From NCBI GenBank assembly GCA_015233465.1, contig JADFXP010000013.1, positions 1-64,000 on the forward strand: a DNA stretch of 64,000 bases, in the 5' to 3' direction. The position numbers were made by a program, and so were the translations under genes. The notes under the pieces are model-generated. The model searched no databases. It was not told the origin of the DNA and saw only the letters and a program-made list of their open reading frames with translations. The stretch is from Candidatus Magnetominusculus dajiuhuensis. Lineage in GTDB: Bacteria > Nitrospirota > Thermodesulfovibrionia > Thermodesulfovibrionales > Magnetobacteriaceae. Positions 62,501 through 64,000 of the stretch are shown here, piece after piece (within the stretch, counting starts at the first letter, position 1; each line of letters begins with the position of its first letter).

Positions 62501-63877
62501 CTTTTAGATCAAGGCAAGGCTACTAAAGAGGCAATAGATACTGCGGTTATGACTAAGGAGATATTTGGCGATCCTTCCTCTAAACTAGGAGAATTCTTAG
62601 TAAAAGAAGGGATTAAACCAAAAGACGTTGCCCATGCCTTACGCAGTCAGAACCTTCCTACAGAACAAAGCACTGAAAAGATAAAGGTTAAAAAGGCGCT
62701 GCGAGTGGATGCAGACAGGCTTGATGCAATGGTTGACACCATTGGTGAATTGGTAATCATAGCATCTATGATCTCTCAAGATAAAGATGTCAGACGGGCT
62801 GCATCTAAGAATTTCCTTAAAAATCTAGCGCTTTTGGATAAAATCACCAAAGAACTTCAAAACTCAAGCCTTTCGATGAGAATGGTGCCTGTTAAGGCAA
62901 CCTTTCAGAAAATGGCTCGAATGGTTCGAGATTTGGCAAAGAAAAGCAATAAAAATATTAATTTTGCAATGTATGGCGAAGATACTGAATTAGATTCATC
63001 TGTAATTGAGATGATAAGCGACCCATTGATTCACCTTGTGCGAAACGCAATAGATCATGGAATAGAGGCAAACCCTGATGACCGCGTAAGGGCTGGGAAA
63101 AAAGAGGCTGCAAAGGTCTCTCTTCATGCCTTTCATAAAGGTGGGAATGTCTATATTCAGATACGTGATGACGGAAAGGGATTAGATAAAGATATTATCT
63201 TAAAAAAGGCAATGCAAAAAGGACTTCTGAAAGAAGGACAAAATCTATCTGCAGATGAAATACATAATCTAATATTCTTACCGGGTTTTTCAACAAAGGA
63301 TGTTGTAACAGATGTCTCTGGACGCGGCGTTGGGATGGATGTAGTTAAGAGAAATATAGAGTCTCTAAGAGGGACAGTTGAGATAGATACAGAACTTGGC
63401 AAGGGCAGCACATTTTCACTGCGTCTGCCATTAACTCTTGCTATAATTGATGGAATGCTGGTAAATGTTGGAAAAGAGATATATATAATACCTACAATTT
63501 CTATAGTTGAATCACTTAACCCCAAACAAGACGATATAATGACTGCCTTTGGGACAATAGAGATGATAAAGGTCAGGGGCGAGTTGATAGCATTATTCCG
63601 CCTTGCGGGTTTATTTGATGTAAAAGATGCTAAGACAGATATAACAAAGATGCTGGTAGTTGTAGTAGAGGATTCAGGCAATAAGGCAGCTATAGCAATA
63701 GATAATCTGCTTGGCCAGCAATCAACGGTTATAAAGAGTCTCGGAGAAAACTTTCAAGGCATACCGGGCATATCAGGCGGAACTATACTTTCAAACGGAC
63801 AAGTTGGTATAATCATAGATGTTGGGGGAATTGTCAAACTTGCAAAGACTATTACTGCTAAAAATATAAAAGATTAA
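59561..63877 (+). CDS. cheA: Giant CheA histidine kinase with five N-terminal repeats and two Hpt domains
   Basis: A 1438-residue kinase; typical CheA has about 650-750. Five similar helical repeats come first, at about 1-110, 150-245, 275-365, 385-495 and 515-630, marked by SLQDIANLHSAY and KCAEIARKMVMDEVE blocks. After a Pro/Ala linker, Hpt1 (RILHTLKGESGM, His715) and Hpt2 (RVFHTIKGTAGF, His873) follow. A GspE-N-like segment (GKRIGDILLDQGKATKEAID) is at about 974-1030. Then come dimerisation (about 1040-1110), HATPase (HLVRNAIDHGIEANP, VSGRGVGMDVVKRN) and a CheW-like end (from about 1290). Confidence 0.94.
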   Translation: MSKEPLINAINDISLNLIEMDLENPDDLSSLLTSFKEISAKSESCGESVALKAASKAVIIIQKIINKESQLDKQGAFETLSLTITALQELIINFRPVEDIAFPDELGMDDEESIAVTTEETANALDSTQIPEVIEIAAEPAADQPIDLDNAGFEKLQNSINELSSMILLANAEKMEDVVVILNSFEAIKNEASELGQEKISNKAQTASEIAKQILFDDIHDKKAVIDTLYQTVKYMSGILNGDTEIEEPSLTIDSAPPAAIEESAQILAQHDAAYPQRIIEIITDLASKIKEADFESLQDIANIHSIYEELFLMAKEEGQDFIHQEAVKCAEIARKMVMDEVEDKKTSFEIISTASLSLNEIVTGGGVATEEKPVQTEEPAADETPIQKNLPILIEELVKALSTAEVDSLQDIANLHSAYEVITEMTAVNGPEIVHQAAVKCTEIAKKMVMDEVENKSASFNTLYMAAQSIKEIVIDGRPNDQTAFPQELGFPKVEAAVKQDVESKTEPKEPESEGGEISKQSTLSDLVKYLASSISTADVESLQDIANLNSTFDEISTKASEQGKELIHKAAAYCAELAKKIVMGDAGDNNAAFKVLSSASAAIFEVIINGKSDDQAGFPEELGLNIVKKAVPVEKIAPAAVKPAPAKPAPVKQDIPAKKPAPAIKLPKNVNQEILSEFLSKQEETLEGIENAILELDNKKTEESFSELKRILHTLKGESGMLGLNQISNICHVVEDYIAANSLHTDTDRLFEFKDWLSETFRYLSGTSSTLSITEEYILQRFSTTHDTKSLVENAKKEAESTAVENITEAKVESQPEFSETEAHLEGDMSILADFVGEARDHLDYLDTHLLELETDPENSETLNAVFRVFHTIKGTAGFLMLSETEKLAHHAENLLDNARSGKVPLNAISIDIIFDTVDMLKTLIDQIKGALDTGGTYIIKTQYYSILESIKAFQENRTIIKPEPKYIAPDGKRIGDILLDQGKATKEAIDTAVMTKEIFGDPSSKLGEFLVKEGIKPKDVAHALRSQNLPTEQSTEKIKVKKALRVDADRLDAMVDTIGELVIIASMISQDKDVRRAASKNFLKNLALLDKITKELQNSSLSMRMVPVKATFQKMARMVRDLAKKSNKNINFAMYGEDTELDSSVIEMISDPLIHLVRNAIDHGIEANPDDRVRAGKKEAAKVSLHAFHKGGNVYIQIRDDGKGLDKDIILKKAMQKGLLKEGQNLSADEIHNLIFLPGFSTKDVVTDVSGRGVGMDVVKRNIESLRGTVEIDTELGKGSTFSLRLPLTLAIIDGMLVNVGKEIYIIPTISIVESLNPKQDDIMTAFGTIEMIKVRGELIALFRLAGLFDVKDAKTDITKMLVVVVEDSGNKAAIAIDNLLGQQSTVIKSLGENFQGIPGISGGTILSNGQVGIIIDVGGIVKLAKTITAKNIKD

Positions 63878-63922
63878 AACACATAAATCATTTAACTTTA
63901 AAAGAGGGTTTTATATAAGATA

Positions 63923-64000
63923 ATGCCAATAAACGGTTGCAATAGAGTAGTTGTAGGAATTTCTGATATGAAGATTTCTAGTAATCCAAATGATTATATA
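63923..64000 (+). CDS. cheD: CheD receptor glutamine deamidase, N-terminal part
   Basis: The window ends inside this gene. The first 26 residues read MPINGCNRVVVGISDMKISS then NPNDYI, the typical CheD opening (VVVGISDMKVS.NP...I), which in canonical members is followed by TYALGSC. It would be a second CheD next to cheA. The catalytic Cys region lies beyond the window. Confidence 0.75.
   Translation, partial: MPINGCNRVVVGISDMKISSNPNDYI

Overview
The window is AT-rich bacterial chromosome with short intergenic gaps and many ATGA-type overlaps. It carries a complete dsrMKJOP membrane complex (24.5-29.6 kb), a short Hcp-type hybrid cluster protein, a CooC-type Ni-insertion ATPase, a class I (Fe-S) fumarase subunit and Tat-exported Fe-S proteins. 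This suggests an anaerobe with dissimilatory sulfur metabolism, most likely Nitrospirota (Thermodesulfovibrionia-like) or Desulfobacterota. That placement is inference from gene content and low GC; no rRNA is present.

Layout. 0-3 kb: HicAB toxin-antitoxin, a shortened PheT and tRNA-Asn. 3.1-8.9 kb: a palindrome-rich spacer, then rplM-rpsI-argC, a KimA-like K+ transporter and an NfeD/slipin pair. 9-14 kb: TauE/SafE permease, two response regulators (one with PAS-GGDEF) and a lexA-DUF6504-dinB SOS operon. 14-24 kb: Hcp, a polytopic membrane protein, a 7TMR-DISM histidine kinase, PHP and NagA-like hydrolases, two paralogous 11-residue-repeat coiled-coil proteins and a GNAT-like protein. 24-30 kb: dsrMKJOP preceded by an RsbRD-like gene. 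30-41 kb: aroD, DUF167, an OmpA-like porin, fumarase alpha, cooC, fabF-acp, a YkuE-like phosphoesterase, a decayed gene, thiolase, SDR and asd. 41-43 kb: an ATPase plus TOPRIM-like two-gene module, a candidate defence system. 43-49 kb: hybrid kinase, PmbA, QueD, Hpt, RuvC, an LptM-like lipoprotein and ArgH with a triplicated 5' end. 49-55 kb: an HME-type CzcCBA efflux operon. 55-64 kb: a chemotaxis operon (small ORF-mcp-cheW-cheD*-cheR-cheY-cheA-cheD) with a 1438-residue CheA and a CheD homologue whose catalytic Cys is Ser.

A striking genome-scale feature is at least nine dispersed copies of a short palindromic repeat (GACGAGTC / GGGCAGAGCCC type), with several unrelated palindromes. One of these lies inside the hpt coding sequence and one pair is in inverted orientation 5.6 kb apart.

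The best candidates for undescribed biology are the ATPase/TOPRIM pair, the repeat-extended CheA with the Ser-CheD, the argH leader triplication, the small-RNA or riboswitch-like locus near 21.7 kb and the palindromic repeat family. All functional calls are from reading the sequence; no database search was run.
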